Part shown: piece by piece, positions 27,005 through 35,504 of the stretch
How the letters are laid out: each line of letters starts with the position of its first letter
Numbering within the stretch: the first letter of the stretch is position 1
Source of the DNA: Alkalihalobacillus trypoxylicola
GTDB taxonomy: Bacteria; Bacillota; Bacilli; Bacillales; Bacillaceae_D
NCBI RefSeq assembly: GCF_001590785.1
Contig: NZ_LTAO01000009.1
Coordinates: forward strand, 405-64,404
Direction: 5' to 3'
Length of the DNA: 64,000 nt
Translations under genes and position numbers: made by a program
The notes under the pieces: model-generated
Told to the model about the DNA's origin: nothing
Seen by the model: the letters and a program-made list of their open reading frames with translations, nothing else
Databases searched by the model: none

Positions 27005-27066
27005 CTCTTTCCCCCCCATGTTACAAAATGAGTGAATATTGAGGTTGAAAAAGAGCATTCCATAAT

Positions 27067-27095
27067 GAAACGCTCTCTATTCTTATATAGTTTCA
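27067..27095 (-). promoter_or_regulatory. Candidate ECF-type promoter of the sigma/anti-sigma operon
   Basis: On the minus strand TGAAAC (27090-27095), a 17-bp spacer and CGTTTC (27067-27072) lie about 63 bp upstream of the sigma start. The -35 box TGAAAC and a CGT-type -10 are typical of ECF sigma promoters and suggest autoregulation. Confidence 0.5.
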
Positions 27096-27128
27096 TTTTC
27101 GTAAATTTAGCTTTATTTACAAAAATTT

Positions 27129-28340
27129 CTATGTGCACTCAACCAAATTTTCACCTACGAGTTTTTCGTCTTCTAAGTAATGAACGGCTGCTGTTGCTAA
27201 TAATTTTGCTGCGACTAACAACGCGCTTTCATCAAAATCAAATTTTGGATGATGATGTGGATATGTTTTTCCTAACGATTCATTACCTGCTCCGATAAAA
27301 AAGAAGCTTCCTGGAACATGCTTTAAATAGTAAGCAAAATCCTCTCCTCCCATAACCGGATCTATTTCAATAACTTTTTGATTTTTAAGATTAGATACAC
27401 TCCACTGTACTAATTTTTCCGTTTCCGTTTTTGAATTCACAACAGTAGGGTAACCTTTTTTGTAATCAAACTCATAATCAGCTCCTGCAGCAAGACAAAT
27501 CCCATTCACAACCTGATTCATACGTTCAATAATGAAAGATTGTATTCCCTCTTCAAAGGTTCTAACTGTACCTACAATTTTAGCTGTATCCGGTATCACA
27601 TTAAAAGCTTCTCCAGCATGAAATGAGCCAATACTAATTACTGCTGACTTTAATGGATCTACATTTCGGCTAACAATTTGCTGTAACTGTTGAACAATGG
27701 AAGTGGCAACAGTTATGCTATCGACCGTTTCGTGTGGGGACGCTCCATGACCACCTCGCCCCTTCACTGTTAGCTCAAAACGATCCGCAGCTCCCATAAA
27801 CGCTCCTTCTCGAAAACCAATTTCTCCATAAGGTAGGGGTGTCCATAAGTGCGCACCGAAAATAGCATCCACATCTTTTAAACAACCATCTTCAATCATT
27901 GAAATTGCACCTCCAGGCGCCAATTCTTCTGCAAATTGAAAGATAAGGACAACATCACCTAGCAGTTGATGTTCCTGTTGTTTCAAAGATTTTGCTACAA
28001 GCAACAAAGCAGCTGTATGTCCATCATGTCCGCAGGCATGCATTTTACCTGGTACAGTTGAAGCAAAAGGTAATCCCGTTTCTTCATGTATTGGAAGAGC
28101 ATCAAAATCTGCTCGTAATGCTACTGTTTTACCACCCTTTTTTCCACGAATATAACCGACAACTCCACGTCCCCCCACTTCTGTACGATGCTCAATGTCT
28201 AAATCCTTAAGATAAGTAGCGATCTTTTTCGGGGTAACAACCTCTTCAAAGGATAGTTCAGGAAACTTATGAAGCTCTCTACGAATCGCAATCAGTTCAT
28301 CTTCACTGTTTTCTAACATTTCAAAAATTTGTTCAATCAT
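27129..28340 (-). CDS. M20-family amidohydrolase / N-acyl amino acid hydrolase
   Basis: 403 residues, cytoplasmic. The M20D layout is clear: RRELHKFPELSFEE near the start, RADFDALPIHE, the zinc-binding MHACGHDGHTA (about 106-116), EELAPGGA near 151, and a late HHHPKFDFDE. A dimerisation insert runs from about 190 to 300. Members hydrolyse N-acyl, indole-acetyl or hippuryl-type amides; the exact substrate cannot be read. AGAAGGTG lies about 5 nt before the ATG. Upstream neighbour on the same strand is a small membrane-peptide gene with its own terminator. Confidence 0.9.
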   Translation of the reverse strand: MIEQIFEMLENSEDELIAIRRELHKFPELSFEEVVTPKKIATYLKDLDIEHRTEVGGRGVVGYIRGKKGGKTVALRADFDALPIHEETGLPFASTVPGKMHACGHDGHTAALLLVAKSLKQQEHQLLGDVVLIFQFAEELAPGGAISMIEDGCLKDVDAIFGAHLWTPLPYGEIGFREGAFMGAADRFELTVKGRGGHGASPHETVDSITVATSIVQQLQQIVSRNVDPLKSAVISIGSFHAGEAFNVIPDTAKIVGTVRTFEEGIQSFIIERMNQVVNGICLAAGADYEFDYKKGYPTVVNSKTETEKLVQWSVSNLKNQKVIEIDPVMGGEDFAYYLKHVPGSFFFIGAGNESLGKTYPHHHPKFDFDESALLVAAKLLATAAVHYLEDEKLVGENLVECT

Positions 28341-28445
28341 TGAAACACCTTCTCCACTATTTTCTTTTATTCTACCTTTCTCATTACTAAAAAGAAAATA
28401 ATATTTTCAAAAATAGGCCCTGAATGAATTATTTTGAAACGTAAA

Positions 28446-28474
28446 AAGCTGATACCCGATTGGATACCAGCTTG
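28446..28474 (-). terminator. Terminator of the 36-residue membrane peptide gene
   Basis: On the minus strand AAGCTGGTATCC and GGGTATCAGCTT pair over 12 positions when two G-U wobbles are allowed, followed by TTTTTAC. It lies just past the TAA at 28487. Confidence 0.7.
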
Positions 28475-28486
28475 GATTCATACATT

Positions 28487-28597
28487 TTATTTTGATAGTT
28501 GGGATAATTTCAATAAGCCGAAAGCCATAATAACAGCTAAAAGCATGGCTAATAAACCAATTCCTAAGACTGCTGTAAGTTGAACTAAAGTCATCAT
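28487..28597 (-). CDS. Single-pass membrane peptide, 35-36 residues, unknown
   Basis: Two adjacent ATG codons (28595-28597 and 28592-28594) follow a GGAG at about 6-9 nt spacing. The product starts MMTLVQLTAVLG, runs through an almost continuous hydrophobic stretch with the run LLAMLLAVIMAFGLL, and ends with a short polar tail (KLSQLSK). It has a good ribosome site and its own intrinsic terminator (28446-28474). A longer overlapping frame of 65 codons in another phase has no site and no pattern. I do not recognise a family; single-pass peptides in Bacillus include regulators of membrane complexes and spore proteins. Upstream lies a perfect 11-bp inverted repeat. Confidence 0.65.
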   Translation of the reverse strand: MMTLVQLTAVLGIGLLAMLLAVIMAFGLLKLSQLSK

Positions 28598-28667
28598 TCA
28601 ACACTCCTTATCTGTGTGTATACTTACTATACTTATAATAACATAGATTAAGAGAGTGCTCCTTTTA

Positions 28668-28712
28668 AAATGTGACAATTTTTTTAACACCCTTAAAATT
28701 TTTGTCACATTT
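28668..28712. promoter_or_regulatory. Perfect 11-bp inverted repeat between two small genes
   Basis: AAATGTGACAA (28668-28678) and TTGTCACATTT (28702-28712) are exact inverted copies, 23 bp apart. It lies between the membrane peptide (minus) and the 73-residue gene (plus). It may be a pair of operator half-sites for a dimeric regulator, or a hairpin. The core TGTGACA/TGTCACA resembles Fnr-like half sites but the spacing is too wide. Confidence 0.5.
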
Positions 28713-28844
28713 CAATGGATAAAAAAGGGTAGAAAATCCAACAAATTAATTGAAAAGTCAAAATAAAACACTTATACTTAGAATAATCATCATCAGAAAA
28801 CGCTTTCAATGATCTTACGTTTTATATTTAAAAGGAGGAAAATA

Positions 28845-29066
28845 ATGAATATTTTGAAAATTACAGACAAATCTTTAATCACTAACGCAGATTTGCAGTT
28901 CAGTAAAAATTTAGGTTTACCCGTAGAAGTGTATTGCTCTAAAAACAAAAAAACAGTAGCATTTGGTCAAATTCAGGATTTTAATAATGAGCAAATACAA
29001 ATTTCTGGAGTTACTTTCCGCAGAGAGAATTATTTATTTTTCGGAAACCGCCATGAATCTGCTTAA
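28845..29066 (+). CDS. Small unknown protein
   Basis: 73 residues from MNILKITD; AAAGGAGG lies 6-8 nt before the ATG. An ATG-less upstream extension to 28809 is not needed. The sequence has mixed alpha/beta character, no membrane helix, one cysteine, and an aromatic tail (YLFFGNRHESA). Not recognised. It stands alone on the plus strand between minus-strand genes, and a 10-bp inverted repeat (CAGACTGTAG at 29113-29122, CTACAGTCTG at 29149-29158) follows but has no T run. Confidence 0.7.
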   Translation: MNILKITDKSLITNADLQFSKNLGLPVEVYCSKNKKTVAFGQIQDFNNEQIQISGVTFRRENYLFFGNRHESA

Positions 29067-29190
29067 ATTCATTCTATTAGATACTAGTTTCAAGGTGATC
29101 TGCGTATTTAGACAGACTGTAGAATAAATTCAAGTTTGAAAGCATTTCCTACAGTCTGTAGACACTAAAAAGGATAATGAGTTTTCTTTT

Positions 29191-29631
29191 TTATTTATGA
29201 AATAAATTTATATCATTCTCAGACTTAATTTGTGTAAAGATTAAATGCCTTTTTGACCAATCTTGGTCCTCTTGCCAAAATTCAGGGCTTCGCTCAATGA
29301 TTTCTAACCTTAATTCCTCATATTCCTTCTCAGCTTTTTCTTCTTTCTTTTTAAAATACTTAACCTGTAGGACTCCTAAAGTCGTTATCATAATCAATAA
29401 AATTGTTGATGTATTTAGTGTGAAAAATTGACGTATATTTGTAGATGCTGTATGAATAAAATACGTGTAGATTATATATATAAAAGCAATCGCCATTGAA
29501 GTAAACACGAAGATTGACCAGTTTATTTTTGCTTTTTCATGTTTATCCATTTTTTTCTTACGATTAATGAGCTCAGTAAGCATAAACTGAAAATATTTTG
29601 GCGTGTTATTATTTTTTTTAGATGTTCCCAT
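29191..29631 (-). CDS. ypbF: YpbF-like membrane protein (DUF2663)
   Basis: 146 residues. Two membrane segments (about 38-62 and 70-92) separate a basic N-terminus (NRKKKMDKHEKAK) from an acidic, charged cytoplasmic tail with SPEFWQEDQDW. Layout, length and position between ypbG and ypbD fit B. subtilis YpbF, a DUF2663 protein of unknown role. The ATG is preceded by GGGGGAGG. Function is not known. Confidence 0.75.
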   Translation of the reverse strand: MGTSKKNNNTPKYFQFMLTELINRKKKMDKHEKAKINWSIFVFTSMAIAFIYIIYTYFIHTASTNIRQFFTLNTSTILLIMITTLGVLQVKYFKKKEEKAEKEYEELRLEIIERSPEFWQEDQDWSKRHLIFTQIKSENDINLFHK

Positions 29632-29688
29632 AAACTCCTCCCCCTTACTTTGATAAGTATGAGAGAGAACATTTATTTAGAACAAGCT

Positions 29689-29925
29689 TTAAAGGAGCCA
29701 GCTTGGTACTAAAAACGCGCCAATGACAATGATTAGAAAAAGTAATAGTAAAATACGGACTATAATTAAATTTAGTGCTTTACTCTTCTTTCTTTCCCCT
29801 CTCTTTTTCTTATGCTTTTGACTTCTAGGAGGTAAATCCTTCGGTTTGTTTAATTTCTCTAAATCATATTGATAGTTTTCATCATTTTCGTTCCAGTCTT
29901 CATGTGATTCTGACATGTTATTCAT
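29689..29925 (-). CDS. Short YpbE-like membrane protein lacking the LysM domain
   Basis: 78 residues: an acidic start (SHEDWNENDENYQ), a strongly basic Lys/Arg stretch (about 30-50, KHKKKRGERKKSK) and one membrane helix (about 52-75) ending at the stop. In B. subtilis, ypbE at this place encodes about 240 residues with a similar N-terminus and helix, then a long extracytoplasmic linker and a LysM domain. Here nothing after the helix is coded and no LysM remnant is seen between 29640 and 29690. It may be a lineage-specific truncated form or a different small protein. AGGAGGG precedes the ATG at 10 nt. Confidence 0.6.
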   Translation of the reverse strand: MNNMSESHEDWNENDENYQYDLEKLNKPKDLPPRSQKHKKKRGERKKSKALNLIIVRILLLLFLIIVIGAFLVPSWLL

Positions 29926-29944
29926 TGAGAGGAACCCTCCTTAC

Positions 29945-30493
29945 TTATTTTCTAATATGAATCCATACTCCAAGTATTAAATCAATACAAAAATGGGCAA
30001 ATATAGTGACCCATAAATTTTCTGTTACCATAAAAACATAACCAAGGAAAAAGCTTATACTTACTACCCCTAATAATAGAATTGGTTTTGATAAGTAACG
30101 GATGTGCAAAAGGGCAAAGACAATACTCGCAAACCATAATCCAAAGTTTGTTTGCAAAACCCCTCTGAATAATAGCTCTTCAGTGAAAGAAATAAGCATA
30201 CAAAGACTTATGATTGTCGGAATGTTTATTTCTGTAAAAAGTTTTTTATTCAAGCCTCCATCATCTAGTGATTGACTACCAAAAATCAGCAATAACATGA
30301 AATTAAAAAAGATAACGCCTGCAGTTACAATTAAGCCAATCATGAGAATTTCTTGAAAGTTCCACTGAAACAAAGCTCTCCAATGACTCAATGAAGGGAA
30401 AAGTATTATACTAAGAATGAAAGAGATGATTAAAAAGAATAATTGAGTGAACAAAACACTCCAGGCAATATCAGTTCCTTTTATTTGGTCCAT
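29945..30493 (-). CDS. ypbD: CPBP-family intramembrane metalloprotease (YpbD)
   Basis: 182 residues with about five membrane helices. The CPBP motifs are visible: EELLFRGVLQ (the EExxxR motif, about 104-113), FALLHI (about 127-132) and HFCIDLILG near the end. Such proteins process CAAX-like or bacteriocin-related substrates; what this one cuts is unknown. It lies directly after recQ (1-nt gap to its stop) as in B. subtilis, with AGGTGTGAA before the ATG. Confidence 0.88.
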   Translation of the reverse strand: MDQIKGTDIAWSVLFTQLFFLIISFILSIILFPSLSHWRALFQWNFQEILMIGLIVTAGVIFFNFMLLLIFGSQSLDDGGLNKKLFTEINIPTIISLCMLISFTEELLFRGVLQTNFGLWFASIVFALLHIRYLSKPILLLGVVSISFFLGYVFMVTENLWVTIFAHFCIDLILGVWIHIRK

Positions 30494-30494
30494 T

Positions 30495-32000
30495 TCACAC
30501 CTGTAAAAGCTTCTTTTTTAATAATTGTTGCCAATCTTGGACTTTGTCTGCATTCAACACATGATTTCTCTCTCGTTTCCAAAAGCGACGATCTGAAAAC
30601 CCACAAATATCACAGCACTCTTCTGGCTTATCTTTTAACGTTTCAGTAAAAAATTCCAAAATAGCTTCCCTTCTGCAAGTACGAGTATTCATAAAATCCT
30701 CAAAATATTCCCATTGCTTCATACGTTTCATGCGCCTATTTTGATAATGCTTTATCAAACCATCGATTAAAAGGTTTAACTCAAGTTTTTTCACTTGATT
30801 ATTTTCAATAAATTGAAATTTTTCTAATAAATATTTAAACACTCTCCAAGTTGATTCTGAAAGGTTAAATTGCGCTTGTAAAGACTCCTCCAACTGCGTC
30901 GTTATTGTTTTTTGTTCGGATAATAAACCGACAATTCTTTTAATAACCACTTCTTCTATTTGTTCAATATCAATAAACCGATGTGTGAGATGTTTATCTT
31001 CACTCGAATAGAATAGATAGGATATGCTTTTTTTACGATCTCGACCAGCTCGACCGATTTCTTGTAAGTAACTTTCCATTTGCTTGGGAGGATGAAAATG
31101 AATAATATAACGGATATTATTTTTATTTATACCCATTCCAAAAGCATTCGTACAGCATATGATCGAGAGTTGATTTTGCATAAATTGCTGCTGTATAAGC
31201 ATTCGGTCATTATTAGTCATGCCACCATGATAGTAGCTCACTTGCTGTCCCTGCTGCTGTAATAGCCTTGTTGCTCTTTCAGCACTTTTCCTACTTGAAA
31301 AATAAATCATCCCAGGACCTTCTAATTTTTCAACTAAATTTATTAGCCTCTTCCATTTATCGTCGGGTTCAGAAAATTCCTCAATACGCAAAGCAATATT
31401 TCTTCGGTCGACAGAATAAATATGTTCTTTAACATCTCTCAGATGTAATAATTGAATGATGTCCTTTCTTACCTCCTCTGTTGCTGTGGCTGTAATAGCT
31501 AAGGTAGGAGGAAAATTAAGCTGAGCGATTACATGACTTAGCCTAATATAATCGGGTCTAAAATCATGTCCCCACTGAGAAATGCAATGAGCTTCATCAA
31601 TAATAAAGTAAGATACCTTCATGCTCATTAATCGAGCAATCAGCCTTTCACTTTGAAGCATCTCAGGAGAAAGATAAATCATCTTATACGTGGACAACTT
31701 TCTAAAAATCTCATTTTTTTCATCGTAATTTAAGAAGCTATTAATCGCTACTACATTCTTTATACCTAATGTTTTAAGCTCTTGTACTTGATTCTCCATT
31801 AAGGATAATAAAGGTGAAACAATGATGGTCACTCCATCTGCTAGTAAAGCAGGCAATTGATAACATATAGATTTACCAGTTCCTGTAGGGAGCATTGCAA
31901 GAACATGCTGTTCATTCATAATGCTTGTAATGATTTCCTTTTGACCTTCTCTGAATGTTTGATATCCAAACCAGCGATTTAATGCTTTAGATAAATCCAT
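30495..32000 (-). CDS. recQ: ATP-dependent DNA helicase RecQ, short form
   Basis: 501 residues. DEXH helicase core: TGTGKS near residues 40-45, IDEAHCISQWGHDFRPDY (DEAH near 135), TATAT near 166, and motif VI QEIGRAGRD near 315. A zinc-binding cluster with Cys follows (CRREAILEFF...ECCDICGF, about 440-473). No winged-helix RQC or HRDC domain follows, so this is the short Bacillus YpbC form. It unwinds DNA at stalled forks and in RecF-path repair. Its first 14 nt overlap the end of ypbB, so the two are co-translated. HTH_40-like sequence is carried by YpbB. Confidence 0.95.
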   Translation of the reverse strand: MDLSKALNRWFGYQTFREGQKEIITSIMNEQHVLAMLPTGTGKSICYQLPALLADGVTIIVSPLLSLMENQVQELKTLGIKNVVAINSFLNYDEKNEIFRKLSTYKMIYLSPEMLQSERLIARLMSMKVSYFIIDEAHCISQWGHDFRPDYIRLSHVIAQLNFPPTLAITATATEEVRKDIIQLLHLRDVKEHIYSVDRRNIALRIEEFSEPDDKWKRLINLVEKLEGPGMIYFSSRKSAERATRLLQQQGQQVSYYHGGMTNNDRMLIQQQFMQNQLSIICCTNAFGMGINKNNIRYIIHFHPPKQMESYLQEIGRAGRDRKKSISYLFYSSEDKHLTHRFIDIEQIEEVVIKRIVGLLSEQKTITTQLEESLQAQFNLSESTWRVFKYLLEKFQFIENNQVKKLELNLLIDGLIKHYQNRRMKRMKQWEYFEDFMNTRTCRREAILEFFTETLKDKPEECCDICGFSDRRFWKRERNHVLNADKVQDWQQLLKKKLLQV

Positions 32001-33054
32001 TTGTAAAATCCTTTCTAGCTAATACTAACCGAATCAAAAAATAATCAACGGCTACGGGTAGCGCTTCTTTAATATCCTTCAATTTATGAGACTTTGATTG
32101 TTTGATCGCTTTTTGAATCATTAGGTATTCTTCTAAAGTCATAAACTTCTTTAATGAAAAATGGGGGTCCACTAATGCTAACTCTACGATGTGATCCAAA
32201 ATCGTCGCGGACTTCAACTGCCTTTTTTTACTAATATCTTTTATTGATAACCCGTTTTCTAACAACGATTTCGTTTTCTGTGTAGAAACGGTCAATTCTG
32301 ATTTTTTCTGTAAGTCTTTAAGAAGCCTATTTAGAATACTAATCGTATTTTGGTCATGTATGAGTAATTCAGAAATAAGCTGATGTATAGTGGCTTTATG
32401 AATGAGCGTTGCTTCAACTTTTGTAAGGTCCTCCCGCTCTGCTACCTGATTTAATGTTAGACCAACAGAATTTGAACTAGTGAGTAAAGCAACGAATATA
32501 CTTGCTTGGATTGGCTCACACCTTACTAAAAAGGAGTGGATCTCTTCATAAATAGCATGCAATAATGAATCAACCGATTGATTTTGGTTCATCAAATAAA
32601 CTTTTATAAATGCTTGTATTTTCCAATCCTGAATAATTGGGTTAAATTTTTTTTGGTTTTTGATGGAGGTTAAGCTTTGAATTAAAAGTAAGCATCGATT
32701 CCAAAATATGATATCCATTTGGGAGTATGAATAACCATTCAGGGAAGCAAAATATGGATGGTCATTCCAATACTCTTCAACCATTAATGCTCCTTTATCA
32801 GTCAAGGAAATAACGTTATGTTCATCAGTTTGAATGATGTTCTTCTCGCTATTTTTTTTAATACTTTCCTCAACCTCACTTCTTGTGATGAATGGCAGCA
32901 GACCAAAAAAAGGCTTCAGATTGAATAAATGAAGATCCTGTATCGTTTGCATCGTTTTATTGCCCTTTAGGACATGATATGAACTATATATACTGCGCTG
33001 TCCTTGATTTAATTGATGCACTTTAAAAAGTATTGGACTAATATCAAAATTCAC
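31987..33054 (-). CDS. ypbB: YpbB, helix-turn-helix protein co-encoded with RecQ
   Basis: 355 residues from a GTG with GGAGG 8 nt upstream. The protein is helical throughout. The C-terminal quarter (about 255-345, with LLENGLSIKDISKKRQLKSATILDHIVELAL) looks like the HTH_40 domain that is fused to the C-terminus of many RecQ helicases. In this genome that domain is supplied by a separate gene whose end overlaps recQ. B. subtilis YpbB has the same layout. A DNA-binding partner role for RecQ is inferred from this split. Confidence 0.8.
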   Translation of the reverse strand: MNFDISPILFKVHQLNQGQRSIYSSYHVLKGNKTMQTIQDLHLFNLKPFFGLLPFITRSEVEESIKKNSEKNIIQTDEHNVISLTDKGALMVEEYWNDHPYFASLNGYSYSQMDIIFWNRCLLLIQSLTSIKNQKKFNPIIQDWKIQAFIKVYLMNQNQSVDSLLHAIYEEIHSFLVRCEPIQASIFVALLTSSNSVGLTLNQVAEREDLTKVEATLIHKATIHQLISELLIHDQNTISILNRLLKDLQKKSELTVSTQKTKSLLENGLSIKDISKKRQLKSATILDHIVELALVDPHFSLKKFMTLEEYLMIQKAIKQSKSHKLKDIKEALPVAVDYFLIRLVLARKDFTNGFI

Positions 33055-33750
<696 letters not shown>

Positions 33751-33753
<3 letters not shown>

Positions 33754-33794
33754 AAAAAACTGATGGTCTCCATAAGGACCATCAGTTTTTTTAT
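33751..33794. terminator. Bidirectional intrinsic terminator between fer and the TSUP gene
   Basis: ACTGATGGTC (33759-33768) and GACCATCAGT (33777-33786) form a perfect 10-bp stem flanked by A8 on the left and T7 on the right, so it can end transcription from both sides (fer on plus, the TSUP gene on minus). Confidence 0.9.
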
Positions 33795-34525
33795 GAAAAT
33801 AACAATAAATTAATTGCAGATATAGCAACTATAACCATAGCAAGGATACGAATCTTCTCAGCTTTCCATTTAGTAAAGCTTCGAACTCCAATACCTGAAC
33901 CTATTAAGACAGCTACAAAACCAGTTAAGAAATATAGCATAAACGATGAATGAAAATCACCGTTAATACCGTGTGAAACGACAGTTAGAAGACTGGTAAT
34001 AAAGAATACAGCTTGCAGATTTGCCGTGTACTTTAGCTTGTCCTCATAAATGGTCAAAAAATAAAAAACAAAGAATGGTCCACCAACAGCAAATACTCCC
34101 CCTATCAATCCCCCCACTAATCCTAAACAAATAGTAAAAATGGTTGCTACCTTTCTTTCACCTTGGGACGGCTTTTTATTGAACCATAAATATACGACTA
34201 AAAGTAATAAAACGACACCTAGCCATTTTTTTAAAATCGGTAGCTCACCGAAATGAGTTAATATAAAAAAGCCCCCGATTCGTCCAATAATCGCAGAAAT
34301 AAGAATAACAGAGAGTCTATTAAATTCAATATAAGGGTAAAAACGCATAAGTATACGTAGTGTTAGTACAATGGTTAAACTCATTATCAGTAAAGTACTA
34401 TCAAGCAAATGGAATAGAAATGGCAATAAACTCATTGCAATTAATCCAAACCCAAATCCACTAACACTTTGAATATAGCTCCCTACTGCAACAATAATAA
34501 AGATAAAAAGTAATTCTAAAATCAT
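33791..34525 (-). CDS. TSUP-family anion exporter (TauE/SafE)
   Basis: 244 residues from MILELL, chosen because AAGGAAAG precedes it at about 9 nt. About seven to eight membrane helices with the TSUP signature near the start (SVSGFGFGL) and the second repeat (GGLIGGVFAVGGPFFVFYF) in the middle. Family members export sulfite, organosulfonates or similar small anions; the substrate cannot be told. The GntR regulator lies upstream on the same strand, with a 142-nt gap, and may control it, but this is a guess. Confidence 0.85.
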   Translation of the reverse strand: MILELLFIFIIVAVGSYIQSVSGFGFGLIAMSLLPFLFHLLDSTLLIMSLTIVLTLRILMRFYPYIEFNRLSVILISAIIGRIGGFFILTHFGELPILKKWLGVVLLLLVVYLWFNKKPSQGERKVATIFTICLGLVGGLIGGVFAVGGPFFVFYFLTIYEDKLKYTANLQAVFFITSLLTVVSHGINGDFHSSFMLYFLTGFVAVLIGSGIGVRSFTKWKAEKIRILAMVIVAISAINLLLFS

Positions 34526-34667
34526 GCTGTCACTTTCCTTCATGTAAAAAACTTAACTGTACGATTATTTCTAGAATAAGAAGTTGTCATTCTTTATGAT
34601 ATAAAATAAGAAAATGGTTATAAAATAAACATTTCCTAAAGCATTTTCGGATTTCCTAAGTTAAGTA

Positions 34668-35372
34668 CTATGGAATGAAAAGTGATTTCTCAACCCCTAA
34701 AATATGATCCATCATTGATTGAAAAGCCTTTTCCTCATTCCTTTCCTTAATGGCTTCATAAATTTTTTTGTGCTCATTATAAAGCGCTGTTAGTTTTTCT
34801 TGGTCACCATATAAATAAGTCATTCTAGCTTCTTGCATGGCTGCTTTCATCGTTTCAGAAATCGTTTCTAGTAGTGATTGAAGCATTTCATTTTTGGTTG
34901 CTTTAACTATTGCCTGGTGAAATTGTATATCAGCTATTTCACCCAATTTTCCGTCACCTAATGCTTGTCTCATTTCTTGTAATACTTGTTCAAATCTTTC
35001 TAAATCTTCTTCCGTTCTCTTTTCTGCCGCAATTTTTGCAGCGCCCGTTTCAATCATTTTTCGAATTTCAAATAATTGTTTTAAATCTTTTTTTTCTAAT
35101 AAATCAACAGAAGGTAAAATCATCTTTGCTAAGTCGTGTTCTATTTTCTTAACAAAGCTTCCTTCTCCTTGTCTAATTTCTATTAATCCGACTGCTCTTA
35201 ATGCACTTAAAGCTTCTCTAATCGCAGACCGACCGACCTGATATTTAGTAGCTAGCTGCTGTACAGAGTCCAAACGATCCCCAGCTTGAAGCTGTCCATT
35301 TTTGATTTCATCTGTAATTTGCTCAGCAATCATTTCATAAATTTTCTTAGCCTTGATCGGTCTTAATGACAT
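34668..35372 (-). CDS. GntR-family transcriptional regulator (FadR/LldR type)
   Basis: 234 residues from MSLRPIKAK with GGGGGA upstream; an ATG at 35399 is unlikely. N-terminal winged helix (about 5-75) with YQVGRSAIREALSALRAVGLIEIRQGEGSFV, then an all-helical FCD-type effector domain (about 85-225) with the metal-ligand-like residues FHQAIVKAT and LYNEHKKIYEAI. Such proteins sense organic acids and often repress lactate or sugar-acid genes. No target operon is adjacent except the TSUP gene. Confidence 0.9.
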   Translation of the reverse strand: MSLRPIKAKKIYEMIAEQITDEIKNGQLQAGDRLDSVQQLATKYQVGRSAIREALSALRAVGLIEIRQGEGSFVKKIEHDLAKMILPSVDLLEKKDLKQLFEIRKMIETGAAKIAAEKRTEEDLERFEQVLQEMRQALGDGKLGEIADIQFHQAIVKATKNEMLQSLLETISETMKAAMQEARMTYLYGDQEKLTALYNEHKKIYEAIKERNEEKAFQSMMDHILGVEKSLFIP

Positions 35373-35504
35373 GATGATCCCCCACATTTTCGTCGTCAAA
35401 CAAAGGCAGAAAATGTACTTTTCTGCCTTCCTAACGCTATAACTTATAATCCTCTTATTGACTTAAGTTTATCATGCTTCAAGAGATAAAACGAGCCTAT
35501 TTTT

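Noticed and set aside
28407-28604. 65-codon minus-strand frame
   Set aside because: It overlaps the 36-residue membrane peptide in another phase and reads through that gene's terminator; it has no ribosome site of its own.
28668-28712. Fnr binding site
   Set aside because: The half-sites TGTGA and TCACA are present, but more than 20 bp lie between them, while Fnr needs about 4-6.
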